Source: Polychytrium aggregatum (Eukaryota; Chytridiomycota; Chytridiomycetes; Polychytriales). Taken from it: a stretch of DNA of 64,000 nucleotides. Numbering within the stretch: position 1 is the stretch's first letter; each line of letters begins with the position of its first letter. Shown piece after piece: positions 63,261-64,000 of the stretch. The stretch lies in contig NW_026516204.1 of assembly GCF_025602895.1 (NCBI RefSeq), positions 1,400,380 through 1,464,379 on the forward strand. Direction: 5' to 3'. Under the pieces are notes generated by a model, which was not told the DNA's origin, did no database searches, and was given only the letters and a program-made list of their open reading frames with translations. The position numbers and the translations under genes are program-made.

Positions 63261-64000
63261 CACCCGCTCCAGGACGGTCTCGCCCATTTCCTGGAATCCA
63301 ATGATCCTGGGGATGTGCAGCACCCGACGCAACAGGGTGTACACACAGATCCCAGTGAACTCGCTGATGTTGAAGTATGCCCGGAACAAGATATCGTCGG
63401 GAAGATCGCGATCGTCGAGCATGTCTAGAATCACATTGGTTCCAGGCTCGAATCCAAACACCACAAATCGGCGCAGTGCATCGACTTGCTCCTTGGTGCT
63501 GTAGCAGTGGTGGTGCAGCACGAATGCCACGGTTGCGTTGCTGTGTCCCGAGCTGCAGAGGAGGTCGAACCACAGATCCGACTCGTACGTTTCCGGATTC
63601 ATCTGCTCCAGCATGAATCGCAGGAACTCGAGTTTCTGGTATCTCGCAGTGAGCACCAGGGCGCCCGCGTCGATCTGCGGCGATCGACAGACGCAGTAGT
63701 AGATCAAGGGCTGTGGGTCGGAGTTTGGATGTGACTTGAGTAGTCGCTTCAGGAGACGGGTCGCCTCGCTCGGGAAGAATCGGAGAACCAGGTCGTGGAT
63801 CTCGGGAGAGAGGCTGACAATGTGGCCGAGGAGCACACGAGGGTCGTCCAGTTGATTGTGGCCGAGTGCCCATTCGACAACGACAGCACTGCTGCGCTTG
63901 GATCCAATGATGGCAGCTTGCTGGACGATATCCTGCCTGGGGCGAGGCCATTGGTGTTGGAAGAAGAGATCCAGCACGATCGTGCTCTCGGCATAGATGG
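63261..64000 (-). pseudogene. Ankyrin-like repeat protein, cut by a retrotransposon, partial at window edge
   Basis: The frame enters from beyond 64000 (IYAESTIVLDLFFQHQWPRP) and runs to the LTR junction at 63261. Ankyrin-like helix pairs are visible: DIVQQAAIIGSKRSSAVVVE, ATRLLKRLLKSHP, ALVLTARYQKLEFLRFMLEQ, LLCSSGHSNATVAFVLHHH, ALRRFVVFGFEPGTNVILDM. After MGETVLERV the frame runs into the LTR of element 2, whose translation is low-complexity. The gene has therefore lost its 3' end here. It recalls the F-box/ankyrin-like protein at 35694-37355, but the similarity is weak by eye. Confidence 0.75.

Overview
This window is nuclear DNA from a fungus. The genes are intron-rich, with short GT-AG introns down to a 19-nt micro-exon. 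They carry eukaryotic families: SCAP, RhoGEF, F-box proteins, an NLR, an S28 peptidase and 5-oxoprolinase. Two Ty3/gypsy LTR retrotransposons and a LINE fragment are also present. SCAP, a receptor-like ligand-binding protein, and Sel1/ankyrin/F-box families together suggest an early-diverging fungus, most likely Chytridiomycota. That placement is inference from gene content; there is no rRNA in the window.

Left part (1-26 kb). An SREBP cleavage-activating protein (SCAP) homologue on + (736-5246) comes first. On - follow a receptor-like multi-pass membrane protein with an ANF/periplasmic-binding ectodomain (5448-11290) and a very large enzyme with adenylation, carrier and three membrane/left-handed beta-helix modules (12260-18909), laid out like epsilon-poly-L-lysine synthetase. 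A Sel1-repeat protein (20409-21896, +) and a TIR / NB-ARC / TPR NLR-like protein (22347-25738, -) complete this part.

Middle part (26-51 kb). It holds ATP-dependent 5-oxoprolinase in about twenty exons (26198-33823, +), a YebC/TACO1 family protein (33975-35023, -), an F-box/ankyrin-like membrane protein (35694-37355, +), a RhoGEF with DH-PH domains (37838-43216, -), an F-box/LRR protein (44072-45505, -), a secreted S28 serine peptidase (46607-49015, +) and a second Sel1 protein paralogous to the first (49773-51290, -).

Right part (51.6-64 kb) is a block of mobile DNA, all on -: a 5'-truncated LINE (51666-53292), an apparently intact chromodomain Ty3/gypsy element (53293-59697) with nearly identical LTRs, and the 5' half of a second, decayed Ty3/gypsy element (59698-63260). 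The second element's LTR interrupts an ankyrin-like gene that runs off the window. The intact element shows a well-formed -1 frameshift signal between gag and pol. It also shows a Tf1-like self-priming arrangement, in which a stretch at the predicted RNA 5' end is perfectly complementary to the primer-binding site. The decayed element shows the same arrangement with different sequence. These retroelement RNA signals are the most striking observations here.
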